Below the pieces are notes generated by a model. That model made no database searches and had not been told where the DNA came from. It saw nothing but the letters and a program-made list of their open reading frames with translations. DNA of 64,000 bases. Source: Chitinibacter sp. SCUT-21 (GTDB taxonomy: Bacteria; Pseudomonadota; Gammaproteobacteria; Burkholderiales; Chitinibacteraceae). Positions 20,487-28,134 of the stretch are shown in pieces (position 1 is the stretch's first letter; each line of letters starts with the position of its first letter). Made by a program: the position numbers and the translations under genes. Location of the stretch: the NCBI GenBank assembly GCA_041874755.1, contig CP102611.1:1116001-1180000 (forward strand), written 5' to 3'.

Positions 20487-21254
20487 ATGACGCAAGAACT
20501 CGCAGGCAAATACGCGCTAATCGTTGGCATGGCCAACGCCAATTCAATCGCCTACGGCGTGGCCAAAGCGCTGAAAGCGCAAGGCGTGCAACTGGCGATT
20601 ACTTACCAAACCGATCGCACCAAAGACTTTATCGCCCCGCTGCTCGAAGAATTAGACCCCGCCATCGTGCTCAAATGCAATGTGCAGGAAGACGGCGATT
20701 TAGAAGCGGTTTTTGGCGAAATCCAAAAAACCTGGGGCCGCCTTGATATTGGCGTGCACTCGATCGCGTTTGCGCTGAAAGATGATTTGCACGGCCGCGT
20801 CGTCGATAGCTCGGCACAAGGCTTTGCGCTGGCGATGGACGTGTCGTGCCATTCGTTTATCCGCATGGCTAAGCTCGCCGAACCGCTAATGACTAGCGGC
20901 GGCACTTTGCTAACGATGAGCTATTTGGGCGCCGATCGCGTCGTACAAAACTACGGCGTTATGGGCCCGGTGAAAGCCGCGCTGGAAAGCAGCGTGCGCT
21001 ATTTGGCGAACGAGCTGGGCAGCAAAAAAATCCGCGTTCACGCCGTGTCGCCCGGCCCGATTATGACGCGCGCCGCCAGCGGTATTCCTGAGTTTAACGC
21101 GCTATTGTCGCAAGCCTCGCAAAACGCGCCGATGCGCGAATTGGTCGACATCGACGACGTTGGCGCAGCCGCCGCTTTCCTGTGCTCAGACGGCGCCAAA
21201 CGCCTGACCGGATCGACTTTTTATGTGGATGGCGGGATGAACATTATCTCTTAA
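20487..21254 (+). CDS. fabI: Enoyl-[acyl-carrier-protein] reductase (NADH) FabI
   Basis: Catalyses the last step of each fatty-acid elongation cycle (255 aa). It has the atypical short-chain-dehydrogenase signature of FabI: YALIVGMANANSIAYGVAKAL for cofactor binding, CNVQEDGDL, HSIAFALKDDL, and the active-site Tyr-x6-Lys in QNYGVMGPVKAALE. C-terminal STFYVDGGMNIIS is typical. The start at 20487 has AGAGG eight bases upstream, so the in-frame ATG at 20469 is rejected. Followed by the maoC-pta fusion, suggesting shared acyl metabolism; a 105-bp inverted-repeat element abuts its stop. Confidence 0.96.
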   Translation: MTQELAGKYALIVGMANANSIAYGVAKALKAQGVQLAITYQTDRTKDFIAPLLEELDPAIVLKCNVQEDGDLEAVFGEIQKTWGRLDIGVHSIAFALKDDLHGRVVDSSAQGFALAMDVSCHSFIRMAKLAEPLMTSGGTLLTMSYLGADRVVQNYGVMGPVKAALESSVRYLANELGSKKIRVHAVSPGPIMTRAASGIPEFNALLSQASQNAPMRELVDIDDVGAAAAFLCSDGAKRLTGSTFYVDGGMNIIS

Positions 21255-21357
21255 GTCATCGAGCAAAAGTTCGCGTACTGCGTTGGTTCGCCTCGCTGTA
21301 CAACTTGTACTATCTTCGGCTTCACCGCCATGTTCGCAAACCTTTGCTCAACGACTT
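21253..21357. repeat. Inverted-repeat (MITE-like) element abutting the fabI stop
   Basis: Arms of 23 bp at 21253-21275 and 21335-21357 are inverted copies differing only at four transitions. Between them lies an inner palindrome GTACAA-C-TTGTAC (about 21298-21310). The left arm starts within the fabI TAA codon. No coding capacity. Confidence 0.7.
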
Positions 21358-21432
21358 ATACACGACGACATTGCTAGCTTTGCAGTTTAGTGGCGAAAGC
21401 GACACCAGCCACTTACCGGAAAAGGATGCATC

Positions 21433-22773
21433 ATGAGCGCTGAAAACCTACTTTTTGCCGATTTAAAAATCGGCCAGCAATACCATCGGCAACATTTAGT
21501 CCGCCGTAGCGACGTAGACATGCTGGGTATGATGGCGGGAAAGACAGAAATAGAGGGCGTGGTGAAAGTACCTGCCACGGGTATTTTTTTGTTTCTAACC
21601 GCAACGGCGATCAATTCTTTTCCCGGCCCTGGCTCTTTAATTGAGCAGCACCAGCTGCAATCGCAAGGCTGGGTGGAAGAAGACGATATTTTGTCGCTGA
21701 CTTTAACGGTTAGCAGCAAAAACGACAGCAATAAGGTTGTCACGCTGCAAGCGCATTGCGAAAACCAGCACGGCGAATTGCTGTGCAGCGGGCCAATTCA
21801 GGTGATCGCGCCGACCGTGAGCCAGCGCAGCGAATACGCCGAAGCGCCGCAATTTACGCTGCGCGCGCATCATGTGTTTGCCAATTTGCGCGAGAAAACC
21901 GATCTGCTCGCGCCAGTGCCGACCGCCGTCGTCCACCCGTGTGATCGCGATTCGCTACTCGGCGCAATGCAGGCGGCGAATGAAAAACTGATTATCCCAA
22001 TCTTGGTCGGTCCCGAAGCCAAAATCCGCGCCGTCGCGCAAAACGAAGGCATAGATCTAACAGGCGTTCGCATCGTCGGCGCAGAGCACAGCCATAATTC
22101 GGCGCAAAAAGCCGTCGAGCTATGCCGCAATGGCGAGGCGCAAGCGCTAATGAAAGGCAGCTTGCACACCGATGAAATGATGTCCGAAGTCATGTGCTCG
22201 GCCACCGGCCTGCGCACCGCGCGCCGCATCAGCCATGTGTTTGTGATGGACGTGCCTGCCTACGAGCGCGCGCTGCTGGTCACCGACGCGGCGATCAATA
22301 TCGCGCCGGGGCTGGCGGCCAAGGCCGACATCACGCAAAACGCGATCGACTTGGCGCATATCTTGGGCAACCCCTGCCCGAAAGTCGCGCTGCTCTCAGC
22401 AGTAGAAACCGTCACCGACAAAATGCCTTCGACAATGGACGCGGCGCTGCTGTGCAAAATGGCCGACCGCGGGCAAATCCACGGCGCGATTTTGGATGGC
22501 CCGCTAGCGTTTGATAACGCCATTTCGATGGCCGCGGCCAAAACAAAAAAAATCAACTCGCCCGTCGCCGGCCAAGCCGATATTTTGGTCGTGCCCGACA
22601 TTGAAGCGGGCAATATGCTCGCCAAGCAAATGAGCTACTTCGCCGCCGCCGACTCAGCCGGCATTGTGCTCGGCGCGCGCGTGCCGATCGTGCTAACCAG
22701 CCGCGCCGATGATGTAAAAACGCGGCTCGCCTCCGCCGCGGTGATGGTGCTGGTGGCGCACGCGAGTAAGTAA
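21433..22773 (+). CDS. Bifunctional MaoC-like enoyl-CoA hydratase / phosphate acetyl(butyryl)transferase
   Basis: A 446-aa fusion. Residues ~1-140 form a hot-dog/MaoC-like domain (ENLLFADLKIGQQYHRQHLV...). Residues ~150-446 form a phosphotransacylase (TAVVHPCDRDSLLGAMQAA, IPILVGPEAKI, ALMKGSLHTDEMM, ILDGPLAFDNAIS, NSPVAGQADILVVPDIEAGNML). Such fusions occur in other proteobacteria, usually beside ackA and fabI, and are thought to act in short-chain acyl-CoA or acyl-phosphate metabolism. Here fabI lies upstream, but no acetate kinase follows. Ribosome site GGAAAAGGA precedes the ATG by seven bases. Confidence 0.9.
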   Translation: MSAENLLFADLKIGQQYHRQHLVRRSDVDMLGMMAGKTEIEGVVKVPATGIFLFLTATAINSFPGPGSLIEQHQLQSQGWVEEDDILSLTLTVSSKNDSNKVVTLQAHCENQHGELLCSGPIQVIAPTVSQRSEYAEAPQFTLRAHHVFANLREKTDLLAPVPTAVVHPCDRDSLLGAMQAANEKLIIPILVGPEAKIRAVAQNEGIDLTGVRIVGAEHSHNSAQKAVELCRNGEAQALMKGSLHTDEMMSEVMCSATGLRTARRISHVFVMDVPAYERALLVTDAAINIAPGLAAKADITQNAIDLAHILGNPCPKVALLSAVETVTDKMPSTMDAALLCKMADRGQIHGAILDGPLAFDNAISMAAAKTKKINSPVAGQADILVVPDIEAGNMLAKQMSYFAAADSAGIVLGARVPIVLTSRADDVKTRLASAAVMVLVAHASK

Positions 22774-22828
22774 TTTGATTTTTAGTGCCTGCGGCACCTT
22801 GTTTTACAGTCGCAATCCGCGACGGGGA

Positions 22829-22860
22829 CTTACTTTCCTTGCTTCGCCAAGGAAAGTAAG
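22829..22860. repeat. Perfect 13-bp inverted repeat, likely dispersed intergenic repeat
   Basis: CTTACTTTCCTTG and CAAGGAAAGTAAG flank the loop CTTCGC. The following GCAAAGGAAGGCGACCC resembles a repeat frequent in betaproteobacterial spacers. Lacks a T-tract, so not a standard terminator. Confidence 0.65.
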
Positions 22861-23035
22861 CAAAGGAAGGCGACCCGAGGCGCTGGCGGCTCCGCCGTTC
22901 CCTCGCTCGTTGCGAGCCAAACGATAAAACAGTTTGTCTCGCGCCTCTCTCGGCCAGCTTGGACGGGATTTAAAAGCCCCAGTGCAATCCGCGCACTTCG
23001 TATCAAATGTTTTAAGTGCCAAGCAATTTTTATCG

Positions 23036-23084
23036 ATGTATTACCGTTAAAGGCAATTTAGATAAGACCTTTATAGCAATACCC
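23036..23084. repeat. 49-bp ATGTAT...ATACCC unit, copy 4
   Basis: Exactly 49 bp; right end AGCAATACCC. The interior contains TAAAGG/CCTTTA, able to pair across a 14-nt loop. Confidence 0.55.
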
Positions 23085-23170
23085 CTTACTAGCTAACATT
23101 TATCTATTTTTGCTCGACCCTTTGGCCATTTCACGTAAAATCAGCCGCTTAGTTTCTCAAGCAATCTGTC

Positions 23171-23668
23171 ATGCACCAACTCAAATACATCGCACACTAC
23201 CCTGCCCAGCTCGTCGAACAAGTTCAGCAGTTGATCGCCAAAAATCAGCTCGCGCCGATGTTGGCGAAGAAATATCCGGCGCGGCATCAGGTGCAGACCG
23301 ATAAGGCGCTGTATGACTATGTCAGCGAATTAAAATCGGAATATTTTCGCAACGCGCCGGCGCTGGCCAAGGTGGGGTTTGATAGCAAGATCAGCGTAAT
23401 CAATCATGCGCTCGGGCTACACACGCAAATCGCGCGCGTGCAAGGCGGTAAGCTAAAAAGCAAAAATGAAATCCGCATCGCGACGCTATTTAAAAACACG
23501 CCGCCTGAATTTTTGCGCATGATCGTTGTGCACGAACTCGCGCACATCAAAGAAAAAGAGCACAACAAAGCGTTTTACCAGCTATGCCAGCATATGGAGC
23601 CGAACTATCTGCAATACGAGTTCGATCTGCGTTTGCATTTAACGGTGCAAGATTTGGGCCTGGCCTAA
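23171..23668 (+). CDS. YgjP-like (M48/WLM-type) metal-dependent hydrolase
   Basis: A 165-aa protein with the zinc-metalloprotease motif HELAHIKEKEHNKAF (HExxH plus a downstream His) and the family ending FYQLCQHMEPNYLQYEFDLRL. Related to YgjP/DUF45 putative zincin proteins. No signal peptide, so cytoplasmic. The substrate is unknown. A Rho-independent terminator follows 15 bp after the stop. Confidence 0.85.
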   Translation: MHQLKYIAHYPAQLVEQVQQLIAKNQLAPMLAKKYPARHQVQTDKALYDYVSELKSEYFRNAPALAKVGFDSKISVINHALGLHTQIARVQGGKLKSKNEIRIATLFKNTPPEFLRMIVVHELAHIKEKEHNKAFYQLCQHMEPNYLQYEFDLRLHLTVQDLGLA

Positions 23669-23683
23669 ACATTTGCTAACAAT

Positions 23684-23718
23684 AAAAAATCCCACATTTT
23701 GCAATGCGGGATTTTTTT
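23684..23718. terminator. Rho-independent terminator between the YgjP-like gene and the chitinase
   Basis: AAATCCCACATT pairs with AATGCGGGATTT (one mismatch) around TTGC, with A-rich and T7 flanks, so it can serve both converging genes. The 49-bp unit copy 5 begins directly after it. Confidence 0.85.
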
Positions 23719-23767
23719 GGGTATCTGGCTGCAGCTATTATTTATCAATAGCTACAGCGCAATACCC
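23719..23767. repeat. 49-bp GGGTAT...ATACCC unit, copy 5
   Basis: Exactly 49 bp with both full ends. Strong internal palindrome: CTGCAGCTATT pairs with AATAGCTACAG except at one position, around a 7-nt loop. Ends two bases after the chitinase stop codon. Confidence 0.7.
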
Positions 23768-23769
23768 TC

Positions 23770-26499
23770 TTACCAAGCACCCACTGGTTTTTGCGGGAAT
23801 TCTTGTTTCGTCGCAAAAGTTTTGCCGTTAATGGTTAACACAAAGTTTTGTGGACCAGAGATTGGCAGTTTGTAATCCAGTTTAATGTCTTTCACCGCGC
23901 CGGCGGCCATCGCTGGCAAGGCGACGTCAACGGTGGTGAAGTCACCTTTGTAACCGCCGATGGTGTTGCCGGTGTGCTCGGTTGACACGATGGTCAAGCC
24001 GCTACCCGCCATTGTTGCTGGCGCTGAAACTGGGTATTGGAACGTCAGTTTCGAGCCCGTTGGCAGTTTTGCACCGGTGTTGTTGACGATGTGCAGCGTT
24101 GGCGTGATTGGGTAATTACCCGCGTCACCCAAGCCAAACTTGGTCAATTCAACGGTGATATCGAGCACTTGCGCTGGCATTGCGGTTTTCGCACGCGTGT
24201 TGCCGTATGGCGTAGCGCTGCGGAATTTATCCGCCAGCAAGCGGCTTAAAGTTGAGCCCGGTACGTATTGGCCTTTGCTGCCGTTCAGGTTAGTGCGGTT
24301 AGCATCCCAATCGTAGTCGCCCGCCAATTCCCAGTTCATCGCGCCGCCGATGCCGTTTTTGATAATCCAATCGGCTTTGACTTGCATTGATTGCTCATCT
24401 TCAGTCGATAGGAATACTTTCTTCGCATCGTTCCACAACCATGGAGCCACCAAGGTCGCGTCGTAGTAGCGGACATACTGGCCAACCAGATCCGCAGCAG
24501 TGAAGCCCCAGTCTTTCAGGTAATCACCAGCGATGCCTTTCTCAAGGTTTTTCGCGTGCCACATTGGATTCGAGCCGGCGTCTTCGACGCTGCCTTTTTC
24601 ATCGACGTCAAACCAGATATTGTCGATGCCTTTGGCGCCGATACCGCATGGAGCTTCTACGCCCACTGGACAAGTATTGGTTGAAGCCGTGCCCCATAGA
24701 CCATTTGTGCCGCCAGTCACATTCGACCAACCACGGGTATAGTAAGGAACGCCAACGTTGATACGGCCTGCAGGCATAGACCCACGGTAGTATCGATAAG
24801 CCCAATCGGTATTCAGGTAACCAATGCCGCCGTATTGTGCGTCAGTGTAAACGCTCCAACGCGCCAATTCGCCGTCTTTACCGTCGTCAAACAGCGCCGC
24901 ATTCGGGCCAACAAACTCGTTCCAAGTGCCGTGCAAGTCGTAGCTCATCACGTTCACGAAGTCGAGGTATTTGGTCACTTGGTAGCTTTCCATACCGCGC
25001 AGCAAGTAGCCCGACGCTGGCACTGCCGCCGTCATTTGGTAGTACTTACCATCGGCCACCGCCGCGGTGTCGAGTTTTTCACGCAGCGTGCGCATCAAAA
25101 CGCGATAGCCTTCTTGCAAACCTTTTTGGCGTGGTGCAGCGAAAGTCCAATCGAGTGGGTTACCCGAGTTTTCCATCGTCGTTGGATATTCGTAATCAAT
25201 ATCCGCACCGTCAAAGCCGTATTGGCGCACGAAAGCGACGACCGAATCGACGAAGGTATTGATGCCCGTGGTGTTCACGGTGCCATCGGCGTTGACCGTC
25301 ATCGCGTAGAAGCCACCTGAAGCCACGCGTTTGCCATCGGCGCCGAAGTAGCCACCGGTTTCAGCCCAGCCGCCGATCGACACCAAGGTTTTCACGCCAG
25401 GGTTCAGTTTTTTGTATTTGTTCAACAAATTGAAATGGCCTTTGTACGGCAAGGTCGCGTCCATTTCAGCACCAGCCACATTGGGCCAAGTCATATCGGT
25501 TGATTCATTGCCCGCTACGTCGGCATTCACCGATACCTTGTTATTGCCATCGATGTGCGCAAACGCATAGTTAATATGCGTCATATTCGCCCAAGGAATA
25601 TTGTTGGCGAGGTAAACGCCCTGTTTCGGGTCTTTACCGGTACGCCAGCTAGCGAAATAACCAATATTGCGGCGTTGCAAGCCATTAGCCAGTTTTTCGC
25701 GGCCGTTCGTGTCATAAGCCAAGCAATATGGCACGTTCGCCACGCTGCTGACCATACCGTCTGGACGGCATTGATCATTATTGCCCACTGGCGGCGCAGA
25801 TGGGCTTGGCGTTGGCGTAATGCTCGGCGTTGCCGTTGGGCCAACTGGCGTCGCGGTCGGAGTCACCACAGGCGTTGCACTTGGAGATGCAGATGGTTTT
25901 GGTGTCGCTGTTGGTGTTACAACTGGCGTGGCCGTAGGCGTGACAACGGTGCCATCACAAGCGCCGCCCACTTTCCACAGTGTTGGCGTGGTATCTGGCG
26001 TCCAGCCCGCGCCGACGTAGGCCGTGTGCGCGCTCAGTGCCGTATAAGTTGCGCCCTTGTAGCTCACCACATCACCGGCTTTATAGTTTGCGCCCTCAGC
26101 CCAAACGGTACACGAACCCGCTGGTGGAGTTGTTACTGCTGGTGTTGCAGTCGGTTTGGCTGTCGGCGTTGGTGTCGCAGGCGCTGTCGTTACTGCTGGG
26201 CTGGTCGTAGGAATGATAGTTGGCGCAGCCGTTACCACTGCAGTGGGTGCTGGCGTAGCCGAACCCGTGGTACACACGCCCTGATCAGCCCACACGCCCC
26301 ACTCGGCCGATTTGCTCGGGTCGTCGCCCTGAGTCCACCATTTGTTTGAATAATTATGGCCATTTTGGCTGACCAGCGTACCGCCACTGGCGTACACCGT
26401 CGAGCTAGACCAAGGCGCAGCACAGTTTGCCGCCGAGGCCGAGCCCGCAGCAACAAAAATGCCGAGCGCAATCGTGCGCATGACAAATCGAGTTTGCAT
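23770..26499 (-). CDS. Secreted GH18 chitinase with two N-terminal chitin-binding modules
   Basis: Extracellular chitinase of 909 aa. A signal peptide (MQTRFVMRTIALGIFVAAGS..., cleavage near ASA) precedes a CBM5/12-type module (~24-72, WSSSTVYASGG...WWTQGDDP), a Pro/Thr/Ala linker, a second CBM5/12 module (~133-182, WAEGANYKAGDVVSYKG), and another long Thr-Pro linker with TPTATP repeats. The GH18 barrel (~270-725) carries the catalytic DGADIDYEYP with Glu437 as acid. A C-terminal ChiC-like beta domain (~770-909) ends FPQKPVGAW. Substrate chitin; fits a chitinolytic lifestyle. Monocistronic, with a long AT-rich upstream region holding a palindrome that may be an operator. Confidence 0.95.
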   Translation of the reverse strand: MQTRFVMRTIALGIFVAAGSASAANCAAPWSSSTVYASGGTLVSQNGHNYSNKWWTQGDDPSKSAEWGVWADQGVCTTGSATPAPTAVVTAAPTIIPTTSPAVTTAPATPTPTAKPTATPAVTTPPAGSCTVWAEGANYKAGDVVSYKGATYTALSAHTAYVGAGWTPDTTPTLWKVGGACDGTVVTPTATPVVTPTATPKPSASPSATPVVTPTATPVGPTATPSITPTPSPSAPPVGNNDQCRPDGMVSSVANVPYCLAYDTNGREKLANGLQRRNIGYFASWRTGKDPKQGVYLANNIPWANMTHINYAFAHIDGNNKVSVNADVAGNESTDMTWPNVAGAEMDATLPYKGHFNLLNKYKKLNPGVKTLVSIGGWAETGGYFGADGKRVASGGFYAMTVNADGTVNTTGINTFVDSVVAFVRQYGFDGADIDYEYPTTMENSGNPLDWTFAAPRQKGLQEGYRVLMRTLREKLDTAAVADGKYYQMTAAVPASGYLLRGMESYQVTKYLDFVNVMSYDLHGTWNEFVGPNAALFDDGKDGELARWSVYTDAQYGGIGYLNTDWAYRYYRGSMPAGRINVGVPYYTRGWSNVTGGTNGLWGTASTNTCPVGVEAPCGIGAKGIDNIWFDVDEKGSVEDAGSNPMWHAKNLEKGIAGDYLKDWGFTAADLVGQYVRYYDATLVAPWLWNDAKKVFLSTEDEQSMQVKADWIIKNGIGGAMNWELAGDYDWDANRTNLNGSKGQYVPGSTLSRLLADKFRSATPYGNTRAKTAMPAQVLDITVELTKFGLGDAGNYPITPTLHIVNNTGAKLPTGSKLTFQYPVSAPATMAGSGLTIVSTEHTGNTIGGYKGDFTTVDVALPAMAAGAVKDIKLDYKLPISGPQNFVLTINGKTFATKQEFPQKPVGAW

Positions 26500-26617
26500 T
26501 TTCTCTCATCCATCCTGTTTTTAAGGGATTTTTTATAGTGGTTATTTTTTGTAGTGCGCAAAAACACCACTACCAGAACATACTAGGGAAAACGCTGATG
26601 GCGGGCAATAGACTTAC

Positions 26618-26633
26618 ATTAACGTTCGTTAAT
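26618..26633. promoter_or_regulatory. Perfect palindrome ATTAACGTTCGTTAAT, candidate operator
   Basis: Two 7-bp inverted half-sites (ATTAACG/CGTTAAT) separated by TT, about 120 bp upstream of the chitinase start. The geometry suits a dimeric regulator; no regulator is encoded nearby. Confidence 0.45.
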
Positions 26634-26736
26634 CTAAGACTGAGAGAAGAAAATAAACGATTGCTAAGATAGAAAAATAGCGGAAAAACAGAGCTTTAAA
26701 TGCGTGGGCTGAATCAAAGTCAATTCAAACATACAA

Positions 26737-26785
26737 AGGTATATCCATCAAATTCAATTACAAATAGACCTGCATGGACATACCC
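26737..26785. repeat. 49-bp AGGTAT...ATACCC unit, copy 6
   Basis: Exactly 49 bp. The ends pair over 11 positions (GGTATaTCCAT with ATGGAcATACC), with one mismatch. Confidence 0.65.
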
Positions 26786-26852
26786 AAAAAAACAACAAAA
26801 AACATCAACGCAGCAGCGCAAAGATAGCCTTTAATGCCCAGTGTGATCAAGC

Positions 26853-27194
26853 TTACGCCAACGGGCCGACATCCATTCCGTCATAACTACGCAAATCATG
26901 TTGCGCCGCAAACTCGGCCAGCTCACCATTGCGCACAAACAGCGATGCCGTGGTATGCACTTCGGCTTTTTCGACATGCAGCACAAAATACTCCTGCTCG
27001 CCCGCGTCGAGCTGCGGAATAAATAAATCAACAAAGGTATAGCCCTGCGCCTCAAGCAGCGGGAGCACATCGGTCAGCTGCTCGTCTTGATCAGCAGTAA
27101 AAAAATAGCCCCACAACAGCGGCGCGGATAAATCCCAGTCGGTGTTGTCACGGATGCTGGCAAACATTTCTTCGAGTTGGTCGAGGGTAATCAT
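26853..27194 (-). CDS. RraB-like (ribonuclease E inhibitor B family) protein
   Basis: A 113-aa acidic protein. The N-terminus MITLDQLEEMFASIRDN and the C-terminal LAEFAAQHDLRSYDGMDVG resemble the RraB fold, in which the YDGW/YDGM motif is conserved. E. coli RraB binds RNase E and alters transcript turnover; whether this homologue does so is inference. No signal peptide. The gene stands alone between the chitinase and an AT-rich unknown gene. Confidence 0.7.
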   Translation of the reverse strand: MITLDQLEEMFASIRDNTDWDLSAPLLWGYFFTADQDEQLTDVLPLLEAQGYTFVDLFIPQLDAGEQEYFVLHVEKAEVHTTASLFVRNGELAEFAAQHDLRSYDGMDVGPLA

Positions 27195-27245
27195 ATAGCA
27201 CCTTATAATTTCATTAAGAATGACACTGCACTTGCATAAAGTAAT

Positions 27246-28097
27246 TTAATCAACCTTTGCAATTGAAATATTTAAGTGCTGCGCATAAACATTGTCCATC
27301 TCAACACCTAATTTGTTCATCCGATCAATTAAATCAACCTCTCTAGAACGAGCCAACTTAAGCTCTTTCTCCAAAGGCGTTAATTCTCTTTCATACTCCT
27401 CAATCGATTCTTTAAAAATAAGCACCTGAGCCTCCGTATCAGATGTAGACACAAGAGATTTGGCATTCGCAATTGCCATCTCAAGTTTACTAATTTTTTC
27501 CTTATCTCTGCTTAATTGAAACCTCAAAATCTCAACTCTCTTCTCTAATCGATTAATCGATTCAGTGTTCTCGCTTGCTAATTTTGCATAAAAATTGAGC
27601 AATGAGGTCGATGTATTAATGTCTGCAGTTCGAATAGCCGCCTCAGCCTGTGTTCTTAGGGCGATCTCCGATTGCGTTTGTGCATCAGCAGACTTTCTCA
27701 ATTCATCCCTTGTCAGAGAAAGTTCCTCTCGAGACAAAGCTAATTCATTTGCAGATACTTCCAAAGCATTAGAAGATATCTTAAGTTGTTTATCCTGCTG
27801 CGATATTGACCTTAAAAGAAGAAATATTGTCAGGGCAGAAAATAAAGGGTTAAGCACTCCCCCGAAAAAATCACCTAACTGACCAAGCGCCTCGCGAGCC
27901 TTCTCAATAGGTAAATTAGCAGGAATCTCTTTAACTAAACCAAAATAGTATCCAGCAGCAAAAAGAATCATTAAAAGAACAGCAAGACAAACCAGCGTAT
28001 AAATTAAGCGATCCCCTTCCTTCAACCACAGCCAGAAAACTTCAATCTCACAATCTTCAGTAGCCTCTTTTTTGGCTGCATTTTCTCTTTCACTCAT
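27246..28097 (-). CDS. AT-rich two-TM coiled-coil membrane protein (putative phage-abortive-infection-like)
   Basis: A 283-aa protein. Residues ~33-53 form one helix (LIYTLVCLAVLLMILFAAGYY). A second hydrophobic stretch (~78-100) begins with the motif GDFFGGVLNPLFSALTIFLLL and leads into ISQQDKQL. That pattern is familiar from a family of putative phage abortive-infection membrane proteins; I recall the pattern, I did not search. From ~105 to the end it is heptad-rich coiled coil (LALSREELSLTRDELRK, ESINRLEKRVEILR, YERELTPLEKELKLARSREVD). Base composition is clearly more AT-rich than its neighbours, suggesting horizontal acquisition. Start ATG 28097 is preferred over GTG 28103 because GGGA is then ten bases upstream. 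Function unproven. Confidence 0.7.
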   Translation of the reverse strand: MSERENAAKKEATEDCEIEVFWLWLKEGDRLIYTLVCLAVLLMILFAAGYYFGLVKEIPANLPIEKAREALGQLGDFFGGVLNPLFSALTIFLLLRSISQQDKQLKISSNALEVSANELALSREELSLTRDELRKSADAQTQSEIALRTQAEAAIRTADINTSTSLLNFYAKLASENTESINRLEKRVEILRFQLSRDKEKISKLEMAIANAKSLVSTSDTEAQVLIFKESIEEYERELTPLEKELKLARSREVDLIDRMNKLGVEMDNVYAQHLNISIAKVD

Positions 28098-28134
28098 ATA
28101 CACAAAATCCCGATTAATAAAGAAAAATCATACA

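Larger units (their letters stand above)
22774..23170. other. Gene-free spacer with a palindromic repeat and a 49-bp unit
   Basis: No open frame of note. Contains the perfect 13-bp stem at 22829-22860 within a sequence of the kind common between genes of betaproteobacteria (from memory), and the 49-bp unit at 23036-23084. Confidence 0.6.
26500..26852. other. AT-rich region upstream of the chitinase
   Basis: No gene seen. Read on the minus strand it should hold the chitinase promoter; TTGCGC, 18 bp, TATAAA (about 26535-26565) is a weak candidate. It also has the 16-bp palindrome at 26618-26633 and the 49-bp unit at 26737-26785. Confidence 0.5.

Noticed and set aside
24735-24783. GGGTAT...AGACCC at 49 bp in the chitinase gene; similar near-misses at 21525-21573 (GGGTAT...GTACCT) and 12007-12055 (AGGTAT...ATACAC)
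   Set aside because: Ends are imperfect and the sequences encode conserved protein segments. A few such near-matches are expected once many GGTAT sites are inspected, so they were not counted as family members.
25800-26260. Short tandem repeats between the chitin-binding modules
   Set aside because: They are the codons of ordinary Pro/Thr/Ala linkers (TPTATP) in a multidomain chitinase, not a CRISPR or regulatory repeat.
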